From the NCBI GenBank assembly GCA_036825195.1, contig DAISYQ010000064.1, positions 1 through 11,493 on the forward strand: 11,493 nt of DNA, in the 5' to 3' direction. The translations under genes and the position numbers were made by a program. Shown here one piece after another: positions 1-7,475 of this stretch. The notes under the pieces are model-generated. The model worked only from the letters and a program-made list of their open reading frames with translations. It was not told where the DNA came from and made no database searches. The stretch's first letter is position 1. Each line of letters starts with the position of its first letter. Origin of the DNA: UBA2210 sp036825195. Lineage in GTDB: Bacteria > Desulfobacterota > Syntrophia > Syntrophales > UBA2210.

Positions 1-588
1 CGGTTGGATCACTTTCATGATTGCAGAAAAGATGATTACATTGATTATGGATAAACAGCCGTAAAATCCAAGCGCAGTGCCGGCTTCGCGTGCGCCCAGA
101 CCATCCACCAGCGAGTAGGAGGCAATGAACCCTCCTGTGATTATCGCCAGCAAAGCAGCTTCACTGTTGCGAACTCCGTCACTGCGACGCACCATGGCAA
201 GGCTCAAAATACCGGCAGCAATCGTAATTACTGCGGTCAGCTCAGACCAGGAGAGATTCTCTCCCAAAAAAGTTACCGAGATTCCGGCTACAATAAGGGG
301 GGCGACACCGCGTGCCAGAGGATATACCTGGCTGAGATCACCGGTTCGATACGATGCCAGCAGGAACAGTTGATACCCGACGTGGAGCAAAGCGCCCACA
401 AACAGATAGGGCCAGGCGTTGAGGCTGGGTAGAGGTGCGAATGTAAGAGCTGCCAGCGCGAAAGGAATATGTCCTATCACGACCGCACTCATGCTCAGGT
501 GCTTGTTGTCTGTACTCTTGACAAAGAAGTTCCAGGAGGCATGCAGCAAGGCTGCAAACAGAACAATGATCATGACCATGACAGGCAT
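1..588 (-). CDS. EamA/DMT-family membrane transporter, partial (C-terminus beyond left edge)
   Basis: Reading leftward from ATG at 588, an open frame of 196 codons reaches the window edge without a stop. The product is strongly hydrophobic. It starts MPVMVMIIVLFAALLHASWN and contains the pattern YPLARGVAPLIVA, followed by FLGENLSWSE and an AAGI segment. This is the usual N-terminal half of EamA (DMT superfamily) exporters, which are ~290 residues with ten helices in two repeats; about six helices are present here. Family members export small metabolites or amino acids across the inner membrane, but the substrate cannot be read from the sequence. An in-frame ATG lies 18 codons upstream (642), giving a Lys/Arg-rich extension. 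I prefer 588 because the family normally starts right at the first helix and a GAAGG lies 11 nt upstream. The gene follows the acyl-CoA ligase with a 289-bp gap and may be transcribed separately. Confidence 0.85.
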   Translation of the reverse strand, partial: MPVMVMIIVLFAALLHASWNFFVKSTDNKHLSMSAVVIGHIPFALAALTFAPLPSLNAWPYLFVGALLHVGYQLFLLASYRTGDLSQVYPLARGVAPLIVAGISVTFLGENLSWSELTAVITIAAGILSLAMVRRSDGVRNSEAALLAIITGGFIASYSLVDGLGAREAGTALGFYGCLSIINVIIFSAIMKVIQP

Positions 589-642
589 ACGTTTTCTTTG
601 CCTTCTTTTATTTATGTAATGGGTCTTTAACGCCGAGGCCAT

Positions 643-679
643 ACTGACACCGGGAGGTCCGCAGGACCTGAGGGTCAGT
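643..679 (-). other. Imperfect inverted repeat in leader of the transporter gene
   Basis: ACTGAC (643-648) pairs with GTCAGT (674-679), and AGGTCC (655-660) pairs with GGACCT (664-669). The closing loop is three bases, and an unpaired internal loop separates the two stems. It lies 55-91 nt upstream of the transporter start, so it would be in the mRNA leader if transcription begins upstream of it. There is no T-tract after it on either strand. It could be a leader structure, a protein-binding palindrome or a repeat remnant; the role is unknown. Confidence 0.35.
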
Positions 680-822
680 GTGAAACCGCAGGTTATGTAA
701 CTCTCTTTACGCGTGTATATTCAATTTAACAAGAACCGATAGACAATTGTGATCTGTTCGAATGGATTATGCACAGGGTGCCTGTAAAGATTGTTCTGTT
801 TTCCCCGAACACCAGAGCACAT

Positions 823-848
823 AGGGAGGCGTACTTGTACGCCTCCCT
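823..848 (-). terminator. Strong hairpin after the acyl-CoA ligase gene (terminator-like, no U-tract)
   Basis: AGGGAGGCGTAC (823-834) is the exact reverse complement of 837-848, with only two bases between. The 12-bp GC-rich palindrome begins about 30 nt downstream of the ligase stop codon. That position and strength suit a transcript end, or protection of the 3' end from exonucleases. No run of T follows it on either strand, so it is not a classical intrinsic terminator. Confidence 0.5.
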
Positions 849-877
849 GTAGAGAGTAGTAGTGTGAAGGGTAGATC

Positions 878-2695
878 TTATTCCTTATACATATCCTCGA
901 TTATAGAATTGTAATTCTCCTGTACCTTTTTCCTCTTAATCTTCAGCGTTGGGGTTATCTCGTTGTTTTCCAGGCTGAAGGGTCTTTCAAGGAGCGTGAA
1001 TCTCTTTATCTGCTCAACCCTTCCCATTTCAGTATTGATCTCGGCAACGATTGTATCAAAGTACTTTTGAACCTTCTCATTCTTGACAAGGGAGGCAGGA
1101 GCAGTGTCTGTAATGCCGTTTTCCTGTGCCCAGTGGGCAAGGTTGTTGAACGAAGGGACAATGAGCGCGGTTATGTATTTTCTATTGTCGCCGATCAGAG
1201 TCGTCTGTTCAATCATTGGATGAAGGAGCATCTTTGCCTCGATCACCTGGGGAGATATATTTTTGCCGCCGGCGGTGATGATGATATCTTTTTTCCTGTC
1301 TGTGATATAAAGATAGCCGTCATCGTCGATGCGGCCTATGTCGCCGGTCTTGAAAAAGCCGTCCTCGGTAAACGCATCCCTGGTGGCCTTCTCGTTCTTA
1401 TAGTATCCCATCATTATCTGCGGTCCCCGCAGGAGAATTTCCCCGTCATCGGCAATCTTACATTCGGTCATATGAATTGTTTTACCTACACTGCCGGGTT
1501 TGATTGGGTATATTGTCCTGTAGTGCTGGACGTGGGTGACAGGTGCTGTTTCGGTCAGGCCGTACCCGGGGAGGATGAATATGCCGATCCCGCTGAAAAA
1601 GTTCTGGATCTCTTCGGATAACGGAGCGCCGCCGCTGCCGAAGGCGAACAGTCTGTCCATTCCGATGGCAGTCCTGAGCGGTGAAAGGACAAGCTTGCTT
1701 GCTATCGCGTACTTTATTTTCAGCAGCCCTGACAAAGGTCGGTTGGCATGTAAGATGGGGGCGGCTTCATATGCGGTCTTAACCGCCCAGTCGAACATGC
1801 GTTTTTTCATCGGCGGGGCTTTTGCAGCCTTGGCATTGATGCCCTCATAGAGTTTCTCGGCAAGGCGGGGTACACTGATCATGGCAGTGGGCCTGATCTC
1901 CACAAGGTCTTCCACAAGTTTGTCCGTACCACGTGCATATGCAATCGAACCTCCATTATAGACGATGAGGTAATAGCCGATGCTCCTTTCGAGCGCATGA
2001 GAGAGGGGGAGAATTGACAGGACTTGTTCCCGGAGCGGATGCGGCTGGTGTACCATCATGCTCAAGACCTCGGCCACCATGTTGCTGGTGGACAGCATGA
2101 CCCCTTTCGGATTGCCTGTGGTCCCCGAGGTATACATGATGGTCATGACGTCTTCAGGATTGATGGATCTGATGCGGTTCTCGATTTCTTCACTCCTGTC
2201 GTTTTCCGATCCCTCCCGGATAACTTTTTCAAGAGTTACCACCATTTCGCTGCCGTATTCCCCGTCATTGAAAACGATGATTTTCTCAAGCGCAGGGAGT
2301 TCATCTTTTACGGAAAGAAGTTTTTCAACATGCTGCTTGCCGGAGCAGAAACAGATTCTTGTGTCCGAGTCACTGATGATGAAGGCGGCCTCGGAAGCCG
2401 AGTTGGTCGGGTATATGGTTACATCGGCTGCACCGGCCGAGAGGACAGCAATGTCGGTGAATACCCACTCCGGCCTGTTCTCCGAAAAGATGCCGATTTT
2501 ATCTCCGGGCTTGACTCCGGAGTTTATCAGGTATGAGGAGATCGCATTTACATTTCTGGCCGTCTCTTCCCATGAGATGTCAATCCAGGAATCAGGCCCT
2601 CTGTGTCTTAGAAAAGTCTCCTTGTTATAAACAAATACCCTGTTACGGAAAATCCCTGGAAAGGTCGACTCCGGATAATAGCTGAACGTATTCAT
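878..2695 (-). CDS. AMP-forming long-chain fatty acid-CoA ligase (FadD15/FAA1-like)
   Basis: This 605-residue cytoplasmic or membrane-associated enzyme of the ANL superfamily activates a fatty acid with ATP to the acyl-adenylate and then transfers it to CoA, feeding beta-oxidation or lipid synthesis. All signature motifs are visible: the P-loop YTSGTTGNPKG (188-198), GYGLTET (377-383), the TGD motif (450-452) in GFFKTGDIGRIDDDGYLYI, the hinge DRKKD (466-470), and the C-terminal ITPTLKIKRKK (580-590) carrying the family's catalytic lysine region. The length is normal for the bacterial FAA1-type group of ~600 residues. The start ATG at 2695 follows AGGGGGG about 5 nt upstream, and the N-terminus has the usual pattern (…WIDISWEE…). 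No beta-oxidation partner gene is adjacent. Chain-length preference cannot be read from the sequence, so I give no gene symbol. Confidence 0.95.
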   Translation of the reverse strand: MNTFSYYPESTFPGIFRNRVFVYNKETFLRHRGPDSWIDISWEETARNVNAISSYLINSGVKPGDKIGIFSENRPEWVFTDIAVLSAGAADVTIYPTNSASEAAFIISDSDTRICFCSGKQHVEKLLSVKDELPALEKIIVFNDGEYGSEMVVTLEKVIREGSENDRSEEIENRIRSINPEDVMTIMYTSGTTGNPKGVMLSTSNMVAEVLSMMVHQPHPLREQVLSILPLSHALERSIGYYLIVYNGGSIAYARGTDKLVEDLVEIRPTAMISVPRLAEKLYEGINAKAAKAPPMKKRMFDWAVKTAYEAAPILHANRPLSGLLKIKYAIASKLVLSPLRTAIGMDRLFAFGSGGAPLSEEIQNFFSGIGIFILPGYGLTETAPVTHVQHYRTIYPIKPGSVGKTIHMTECKIADDGEILLRGPQIMMGYYKNEKATRDAFTEDGFFKTGDIGRIDDDGYLYITDRKKDIIITAGGKNISPQVIEAKMLLHPMIEQTTLIGDNRKYITALIVPSFNNLAHWAQENGITDTAPASLVKNEKVQKYFDTIVAEINTEMGRVEQIKRFTLLERPFSLENNEITPTLKIKRKKVQENYNSIIEDMYKE

Positions 2696-2749
2696 GATGC
2701 CCCCCTAGTTGTGAACGTAGTGTTATGGTTTGCCCAAGTCCTTGCACAA

Positions 2750-2778
2750 ATTATAACATAAAGAGCTGTGCCTGCCCG
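2750..2778 (-). promoter_or_regulatory. Putative promoter of the acyl-CoA ligase gene
   Basis: On the minus strand a perfect -10 hexamer, TATAAT (2755-2750), lies 55 nt upstream of the ligase start, inside an AT-rich stretch. The hexamer 17 bp further upstream (CGGGCA) does not resemble TTGACA. If this is a promoter it is therefore weak, activator-dependent, or uses another -35 element. Transcription would start near 2743. Confidence 0.4.
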
Positions 2779-2859
2779 TATCCTGTTTCAGAAATTGTAT
2801 TTCAGCGTTTAGAGAACCGAAAATAATTAATAGTAAAAAAACTGTGATGGATCAAATGA

Positions 2860-2878
2860 AATCTAAGATTCTTAGATT
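2860..2878. promoter_or_regulatory. Perfect 8-bp palindrome with 3-nt spacer
   Basis: AATCTAAG (2860-2867) and CTTAGATT (2871-2878) are exact reverse complements separated by ATT. The element abuts the left end of the first direct repeat and lies between the two divergent genes, about 165 bp from the ligase start and about 150 bp upstream of the -35 of the plus-strand promoter. It has the size of a dimeric repressor operator. No cognate regulator is in the window. Confidence 0.35.
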
Positions 2879-3022
2879 GAATCTGTCTTCAAGTCTGTTT
2901 CAGGCTTCGTTTGCAACTATGCCTGACGAGAAACAAGGGTTCATTCCCCGCAGCGGGTCGAAGATCCCGATGGTTCTTGCGGGGCTTAAGGGATAGTGCC
3001 CAGGGCTTGTCCTTGGCTTCAT
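2875..3022 (+). repeat. Direct repeat copy A (~150 bp, with nested hairpin)
   Basis: This segment matches copy B (3130-3278) along its full length, by eye at roughly 75-80% identity. The best-conserved blocks are TTTCAGGCTT, GACGAGA, TCGAAGATCC, ATGGTTCTTGCGGGG (2970-2984), GGGATAGT and CCAGGGCTTG. Inside, CCCCGCA (2946-2952) pairs with TGCGGGG (2978-2984), enclosing GGGTC-GAA-GATCC (2955-2967). Copy A lies upstream of the promoter at 3027. It has no long open frame of its own. It may be a dispersed genomic repeat or a structured RNA element. Confidence 0.7.
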
Positions 3023-3026
3023 GCCA

Positions 3027-3055
3027 TTGATTTTCTCGTGAAACTTCGGTATACT
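3027..3055 (+). promoter_or_regulatory. Sigma70-type promoter for the beta-helix protein gene
   Basis: TTGATT (3027-3032) and TATACT (3050-3055) are separated by exactly 17 bp, which is close to the housekeeping consensus. The predicted start near 3062 gives a leader of about 250 nt before the GTG at 3311. That leader contains repeat copy B with its hairpin. This is the best promoter match I could find in the window. Confidence 0.6.
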
Positions 3056-3129
3056 ATCATGCACCTATTGAGAATAGAAGTAAGTTTCAGGTGGTTGGGT
3101 GGATACCTTCTGCTGATACGCAGTGTATT

Positions 3130-3278
3130 GACTGAATCCGTCTACGTGTCCGTTTCAGGCTTTGTTCGCAGCCACTCCGGACGAGACGCATAGTGGTCAT
3201 CCCCTGCAGTGGATCGAAGATCCAGATGGTTCTTGCGGGGTATATGGGATAGTATCCAGGGCTTGCCTTTGGGTTCAT
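3130..3278 (+). repeat. Direct repeat copy B, within the leader of the beta-helix gene
   Basis: This is the second copy of the ~150-bp repeat, about 255 bp after copy A. The hairpin is kept despite sequence changes. CCCC-T-GCA (3201-3208) pairs with TGCGGGG (3234-3240) with one bulged T, and the inner stem is TGGATC-GAA-GATCCA (3210-3224). In copy A one inner pair is G·U where copy B has A-U, which preserves pairing. Because it lies between the predicted transcription start and the ribosome-binding site, this copy would be part of the mRNA and could affect its expression or stability. Confidence 0.7.
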
Positions 3279-3310
3279 ATTACTAACTTGTTGAATGGAG
3301 GAGTGAAATA

Positions 3311-5668
3311 GTGAAAAGAGTTGTATCGTTTATCTCAGCGCTGTTCTTTGGCATGATGCTTCCCCTGCACACTTTTGGCGAGTCTGTATCAGAAAATGTT
3401 ATTCGGGATACTGTATGGACCATATCGGGAAGCCCGTACGTACTTCAAGGCGATGTACAGATCTATCCCGGTGTTACGCTGACTGTGCAACCTGGTGTAG
3501 AAGTGGTCATTCCTGTCGGGGATTCTCTCATTGTCGGTGGGGAACTTATCGCCAGGGGAGAGGAGAACAATCCTATCAGCTTTCACTCGGACCTTACAAT
3601 CCCTGCATATAACCAACCTGCCGGGATCATTTTCCTGAGCACGGCAGAGAGTGCACGATTTATCGGCGGCCTTAACCCTGTTTTCTCGTACGATCATGAA
3701 AACCGGGAAATCATATTAACCTATGAGTCTGGAAGCATTCTTGAATATTGCACGTTCGCAGGATTGCCGACAGCCATCGAGTTGGACAGCTGTTATCCTT
3801 ATATCGCAGAAAGCACTGTTTCCGGTTGCCCCTATGGAATCCAACTCTCGGAAAACAGGGAGATCCCTCTTCCACAATGGTTTTTCCTTTATCATAATAC
3901 GTTCGAAGACTGCTCTCAAAACCCCATGTGGTATGATTTGGGCGGATCATACTACTTCCCGTTCGCCCTCCTTACCGGCAATGTAATCAAGGACAGTGTG
4001 CATGATTCTTTTGTCTCTATTTATAGTTCGCATATGAGCGGTGACACCTTTTTGTTCTTGTTTGACAACCAGGTGATCAACAATAATGGAATCGCCCTGG
4101 ATGACAATGGGCCGTATACATTTCTCTATGCCGACAATAATCTGATCGACGGGAATAACAGGGGGATTTCAGCCGGGAACGCGGTGCTACTGCACAATAC
4201 GGTTACCAACAACCTTTCCACCCAGAATTACAGTGTCGAAAGAGGAGCCGGAATATATTTGAACGGCCCGAGATCCGTGTTATTCAATAATACGATTCAG
4301 TCAAATGCGGTGTCTTCCGAAGATTACGGTGACAATATAGCGTTGAGATCGAAGGAGGGGAATCAATTCACCCTCCGTTATAACAAACTTGGTAATTCCA
4401 ATGGAGATTTATTCGATATCTATCTGGATACAAAATACCAGGGGATTGACGAAGATACATCCTCGAACATGTCAGTCGATGCTGCGTATAACTTCTGGGA
4501 GAGCAGAGATACAGACAATCTTTCGGACCATATTTATGATCACAGTGATAATTTTCTTGCAGGAACGGTCAGCTACTCCCCGGTTTTATCATCTGAAGAG
4601 CTTCAAGCCATTGAGGATACCCAGAGCGATCTGACAGTACCTCCTACACTCTTAACGCCTGAAGCCAATGCATTCATGCCCGGGACACTGACATTGAACT
4701 TTTCCTGGGCACCTGTAGCAGGTGCGACAAAATACCTTCTCTGTACGAACGGCCATGCCAATATACCTACTGAGGCTGTCCGAATTATGGAAGTGGACGG
4801 ACAGACATCTGCAGAAATCACCTACTTTCCGTTTACCTCATATGCTCAGAAGTACATTTACTGGTTCGTTGTCGCCGGAAATGAAAAAGGCTGGAGTCTG
4901 CCTTCGGAGATACGCAAGGTATATTTCAGCATTGATCCATATGTCGTAAGCGGGTCAGTGCTTGATGAAAATGAGGCGCCTGTTGCGGATGTGTACATCA
5001 AAGGTGAAGGGGAGGGAGTCTTCTCAAGTGAGACTGGTACATATTCGCTGATAGTCAGAGATGAAAGTGCAGGTACCGGCGAGGGCGGTGAGGGGTATAT
5101 CCTTTCTTTGAAAAAGAGAGGGTTCTCAGATTGTTATACATTTCCCCGGTTGAAGAAGTCATTCGATACCTTTGGGGATCTGACGGTCATATCAAACGCT
5201 GCAAAAGAACAAATTTATGCCGTCTGTGGACAAGCCCTTGATTCTGCATGTGGGTCCATAACAGGTATTGTCGTTGATGAGAATGACAATGCATTATCTG
5301 GCGCCGAGGTTTTTGTCGAGCCTGCCTCAGGCAGCATCTATTACCTTGATGCAGATAATTCACCCGATTTTTCTTTGACAAGAACAGGATCATCCGGCAG
5401 ATTTGTTATTCTCAATGTTGCTCCCGGCGACTATCGGATCTCAGCGAACCTAGACGGATACTCCTTCGATATAACCGATTTATCAGGAGGAAACTTCATC
5501 GGCCCATATATAAGGGTTTATCAGAACTCGATTACCGTGGACGCTCTCGTCGGAAGTTCCGAATCAGAATCAGGGGAAACAGATGATGACGGAACCGGCT
5601 CAGTCGGCGATGGTGGAGGCGGTGGAGGAGGGGGATGTTTCATCTCGACAACATCCGGGAGTTTGTAG
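3311..5668 (+). CDS. Secreted right-handed beta-helix protein with FN3-like and CarboxypepD_reg-like domains and C-terminal Gly8-CFIST motif
   Basis: The 785-residue product has a clear signal peptide (1-23, cut likely after TFG). A right-handed parallel beta-helix region follows at about 30-430, seen as GDVQIYPGVTLTVQPGVEV followed by many N/D-rich turns such as NQVINNNGIAL and FNNTIQSNAV. Next come an FN3-like module (about 445-540; LNFSWAPVAGATKY) and two carboxypeptidase-regulatory-like beta-sandwiches (about 545-620, VSGSVLDENEAPVADVYI; about 648-740, ITGIVVDENDNALSGAEVFV). It ends with an acidic/Ser linker, eight glycines (768-775) and CFISTTSGSL. The cysteine at 776 in a Gly-CFI context resembles the CFI-box C-terminal sorting-type motif, but the protein ends ten residues later without a hydrophobic tail. 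The start is GTG with GGAGGAG (3297-3303) seven bases upstream. Likely a cell-surface protein; ligand unknown, and no polysaccharide-lyase catalytic residues are recognisable. Confidence 0.9.
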   Translation: MKRVVSFISALFFGMMLPLHTFGESVSENVIRDTVWTISGSPYVLQGDVQIYPGVTLTVQPGVEVVIPVGDSLIVGGELIARGEENNPISFHSDLTIPAYNQPAGIIFLSTAESARFIGGLNPVFSYDHENREIILTYESGSILEYCTFAGLPTAIELDSCYPYIAESTVSGCPYGIQLSENREIPLPQWFFLYHNTFEDCSQNPMWYDLGGSYYFPFALLTGNVIKDSVHDSFVSIYSSHMSGDTFLFLFDNQVINNNGIALDDNGPYTFLYADNNLIDGNNRGISAGNAVLLHNTVTNNLSTQNYSVERGAGIYLNGPRSVLFNNTIQSNAVSSEDYGDNIALRSKEGNQFTLRYNKLGNSNGDLFDIYLDTKYQGIDEDTSSNMSVDAAYNFWESRDTDNLSDHIYDHSDNFLAGTVSYSPVLSSEELQAIEDTQSDLTVPPTLLTPEANAFMPGTLTLNFSWAPVAGATKYLLCTNGHANIPTEAVRIMEVDGQTSAEITYFPFTSYAQKYIYWFVVAGNEKGWSLPSEIRKVYFSIDPYVVSGSVLDENEAPVADVYIKGEGEGVFSSETGTYSLIVRDESAGTGEGGEGYILSLKKRGFSDCYTFPRLKKSFDTFGDLTVISNAAKEQIYAVCGQALDSACGSITGIVVDENDNALSGAEVFVEPASGSIYYLDADNSPDFSLTRTGSSGRFVILNVAPGDYRISANLDGYSFDITDLSGGNFIGPYIRVYQNSITVDALVGSSESESGETDDDGTGSVGDGGGGGGGGCFISTTSGSL

Positions 5669-5684
5669 ATAGAAGCAGAAACCC

Positions 5685-5699
5685 ACGTCCCAGGGACGT
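5685..5699. terminator. Short palindrome between convergent genes (weak terminator candidate)
   Basis: ACGTCCC (5685-5691) and GGGACGT (5693-5699) form a 15-bp odd palindrome, 17 nt after the stop of the beta-helix gene and 47 nt before the stop of the convergent serine hydrolase gene. Its position fits a shared transcript end, but the stem is short once a loop is allowed and no T-tract follows. Confidence 0.3.
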
Positions 5700-5745
5700 C
5701 AAGATGAGGCAAGGATCCAATCCCTTGACTGCAAGAATAGTGGTA

Positions 5746-6939
5746 TTATGAATTGCCTGCATGGGCAATCGTCCGCATTACCCTGATCATTAACATAATC
5801 GGCGCGATCCTGTTGTCCGTCTGATTGATTGTGCCGGCAATGTACAGATCCTGGCTTGCTGAATAGTAGAGAAACGATCCCACCGAGCCCGTATGGCCCC
5901 AGACTGGTGGTACCTTCGTGAACCGATTGATGAATGCGGGGATCTCAAAGTACATGGTTCCGTATCCGTATTGTAAAGGCAGATTCCGCAATTTGTGCCA
6001 GTTGTGCATCAACTCGAGCGTTTCTCTCTTGAGGATTCTCCCCTCGTTAAGAGCTTTGAGAAAAGTGATGATGTCTTCCGTCGTAGATACCATACCACCA
6101 TCGGCCCAGTATGACCCATTTGTACGGATATGCGTAATATCCGTGTCTTTGGAAAAGACATCCGCGATAGGAACTGATGATTCAACGTGGGGTCTGGATC
6201 GTCCCACCAGCCAGGTATGGTCGAGCCCTATCTTGCGGAAGATAAATTCATCATAGACCGCTGGCAGCGGCTTATGCGTTATGGACTCGATGATCCTGCC
6301 CAACAGCTGATAATTCGTGTCCGAATAGGATGCGTCGGTCCCGGGCCTGAAATTGGGCACCATATTGTTGCGTACCCGTGCAATAGTCTCGTCGACCGTC
6401 CAGGTGCGGTCCTGATCCGCCACAAAGGTCTCAAAAAGAGTTGTGCCGTCTTTTGCCTTCTCGGAGTAGTAATCGGCTATGCCCGAAGTGTGCGCCAATA
6501 ATTGTGCGATGGTGATCTCGTGCGAATAATCATGCCCCTGATACACATGAATGCCGCGAATCAGATCGTCAGGGAGATATTTCGCCATGGGATCATCCGG
6601 GGAGAGCATGCCCTGTTCGTACAGCCGCATGATCACTGTTGCCGTAAAAAGCTTCGTGATGCTGGCAAGATAAATAGGCGTGTCTTTGGTCATGGGCACC
6701 TGCCCATCCTGATTCGCGATGCCTGCTGCTCCTGAATAGGTAAACGAACCGTCGCCTCTGGTCACATACACGAGGCAGTTCCGGATATGCTTGTTGCTCG
6801 TGACCAGATCCTGAACAATGTATTCAAGTTCCTCATCGACGTTTGCAAACGACGGCCTGGTCAGTTGCCGTACCGTGAAGACCGCCCCAATAGCGACAAT
6901 CACAACCAATATTGTGAATAAGATGGTTCTCGGTTTCAT
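5746..6939 (-). CDS. Membrane-anchored serine hydrolase of the beta-lactamase (class C/PBP4*) family
   Basis: The 397-residue product starts with a short basic stretch and one hydrophobic helix (about 5-23), an uncleaved anchor or signal sequence, so the enzyme should face the periplasm. The beta-lactamase (PF00144) catalytic signatures are present. The nucleophile and lysine are in SITK (S93, K96), the tyrosine motif is Y205-S206-D207, and HTG is at 349-351 in WGHTGSVGSFLYYS. LLAHTSGI (147-154) is also typical. Family members are DD-peptidases, esterases, D-aminopeptidases or beta-lactamases, and the substrate cannot be told from sequence. The start ATG at 6939 fits the signal sequence; the ribosome-binding site (AAAGG, about 11 nt upstream) is mediocre. 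The gene lies 197 bp downstream of the SdpI-family gene in the same orientation and converges with the beta-helix gene. Confidence 0.92.
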   Translation of the reverse strand: MKPRTILFTILVVIVAIGAVFTVRQLTRPSFANVDEELEYIVQDLVTSNKHIRNCLVYVTRGDGSFTYSGAAGIANQDGQVPMTKDTPIYLASITKLFTATVIMRLYEQGMLSPDDPMAKYLPDDLIRGIHVYQGHDYSHEITIAQLLAHTSGIADYYSEKAKDGTTLFETFVADQDRTWTVDETIARVRNNMVPNFRPGTDASYSDTNYQLLGRIIESITHKPLPAVYDEFIFRKIGLDHTWLVGRSRPHVESSVPIADVFSKDTDITHIRTNGSYWADGGMVSTTEDIITFLKALNEGRILKRETLELMHNWHKLRNLPLQYGYGTMYFEIPAFINRFTKVPPVWGHTGSVGSFLYYSASQDLYIAGTINQTDNRIAPIMLMIRVMRTIAHAGNS

Positions 6940-7136
6940 CTTACGTCTGCCTTTACCGCTCGGATTGTTTTCTCCTCAATCGAATGGTAGGCTTTACACC
7001 TTTCCTCCGGCATATGTAAACGTGTTATCCGGTTATGCATACATGGCCACCCGATGTTTGTCGAACGTGCCGCTCGCCGGTTGTGACGGGACTCCAGCGC
7101 AATGGCAATCCGGAGCACTTGCTGATTCTGCAGAGC

Positions 7137-7475
7137 CTATAGTTTCTTCGAGAACTTGTAGCTCGTGTATGCAGGTATCAGGACGATAAGTGGTGCACAT
7201 GCAATGAGGGTTGTTAACACACCATTTTCTTTGAGCGGAAGAAAGAATGTCAGGATACCAATTATAAAAAGTGGTACTGACCAGATGATCAGCTGCTTGC
7301 CGCCATAGTTGTTGATCTTGTACCAGTTGTCTTCCGATTCGTAGGATTTTTTGAATCTGACACCATAGATATGGTTCATGGGTATTTTACGCATAACAAG
7401 GGGGATGCTGACCCCCACGATAAGAGAAGCTACAAAGATGTTGCTTATTCCAAGTATTATGCCGGTAGATTCCAT
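7137..7475 (-). CDS. SdpI-family small membrane protein
   Basis: The 112-residue product has three predicted transmembrane helices (about 5-28, 62-80 and 85-105). Between helices 1 and 2 lies the SdpI signature: N34-H-I-YGVR, then a Ser/Glu-rich stretch, W51-YKINNYGG. In Bacillus, SdpI is the immunity protein against the SdpC killing toxin and also sequesters a regulator. The family is widespread, and most members, including stand-alone ones like this, have no proven role. No sdpC- or sdpR-like gene is in the window. The start is well supported: AAAGGAG lies four bases before ATG at 7475. A GTTGTGC box at the edge of a hairpin (7492-7525) lies just upstream and may be a cassette boundary. Confidence 0.82.
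   Translation of the reverse strand: MESTGIILGISNIFVASLIVGVSIPLVMRKIPMNHIYGVRFKKSYESEDNWYKINNYGGKQLIIWSVPLFIIGILTFFLPLKENGVLTTLIACAPLIVLIPAYTSYKFSKKL

Noticed and set aside
1067..2630. Several plus-strand ORFs of 100-190 codons
   Set aside because: All are antisense to the acyl-CoA ligase, which carries every signature motif of its family.
2996..3278. Small ORFs within the repeat region (plus and minus, 63-65 codons)
   Set aside because: They overlap the repeat copies and promoter, are not shared between the two copies, and encode low-plausibility peptides.
5521..5712. Minus-strand ORF with a polyproline run
   Set aside because: It is the antisense of the glycine codon tract at the end of the beta-helix protein.
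6936..7118. 60-codon minus-strand ORF overlapping the serine hydrolase start by ATGA
   Set aside because: Arg/His-rich composition unlike a folded protein, no family recognised, no ribosome-binding site. The ATGA overlap is likely chance.
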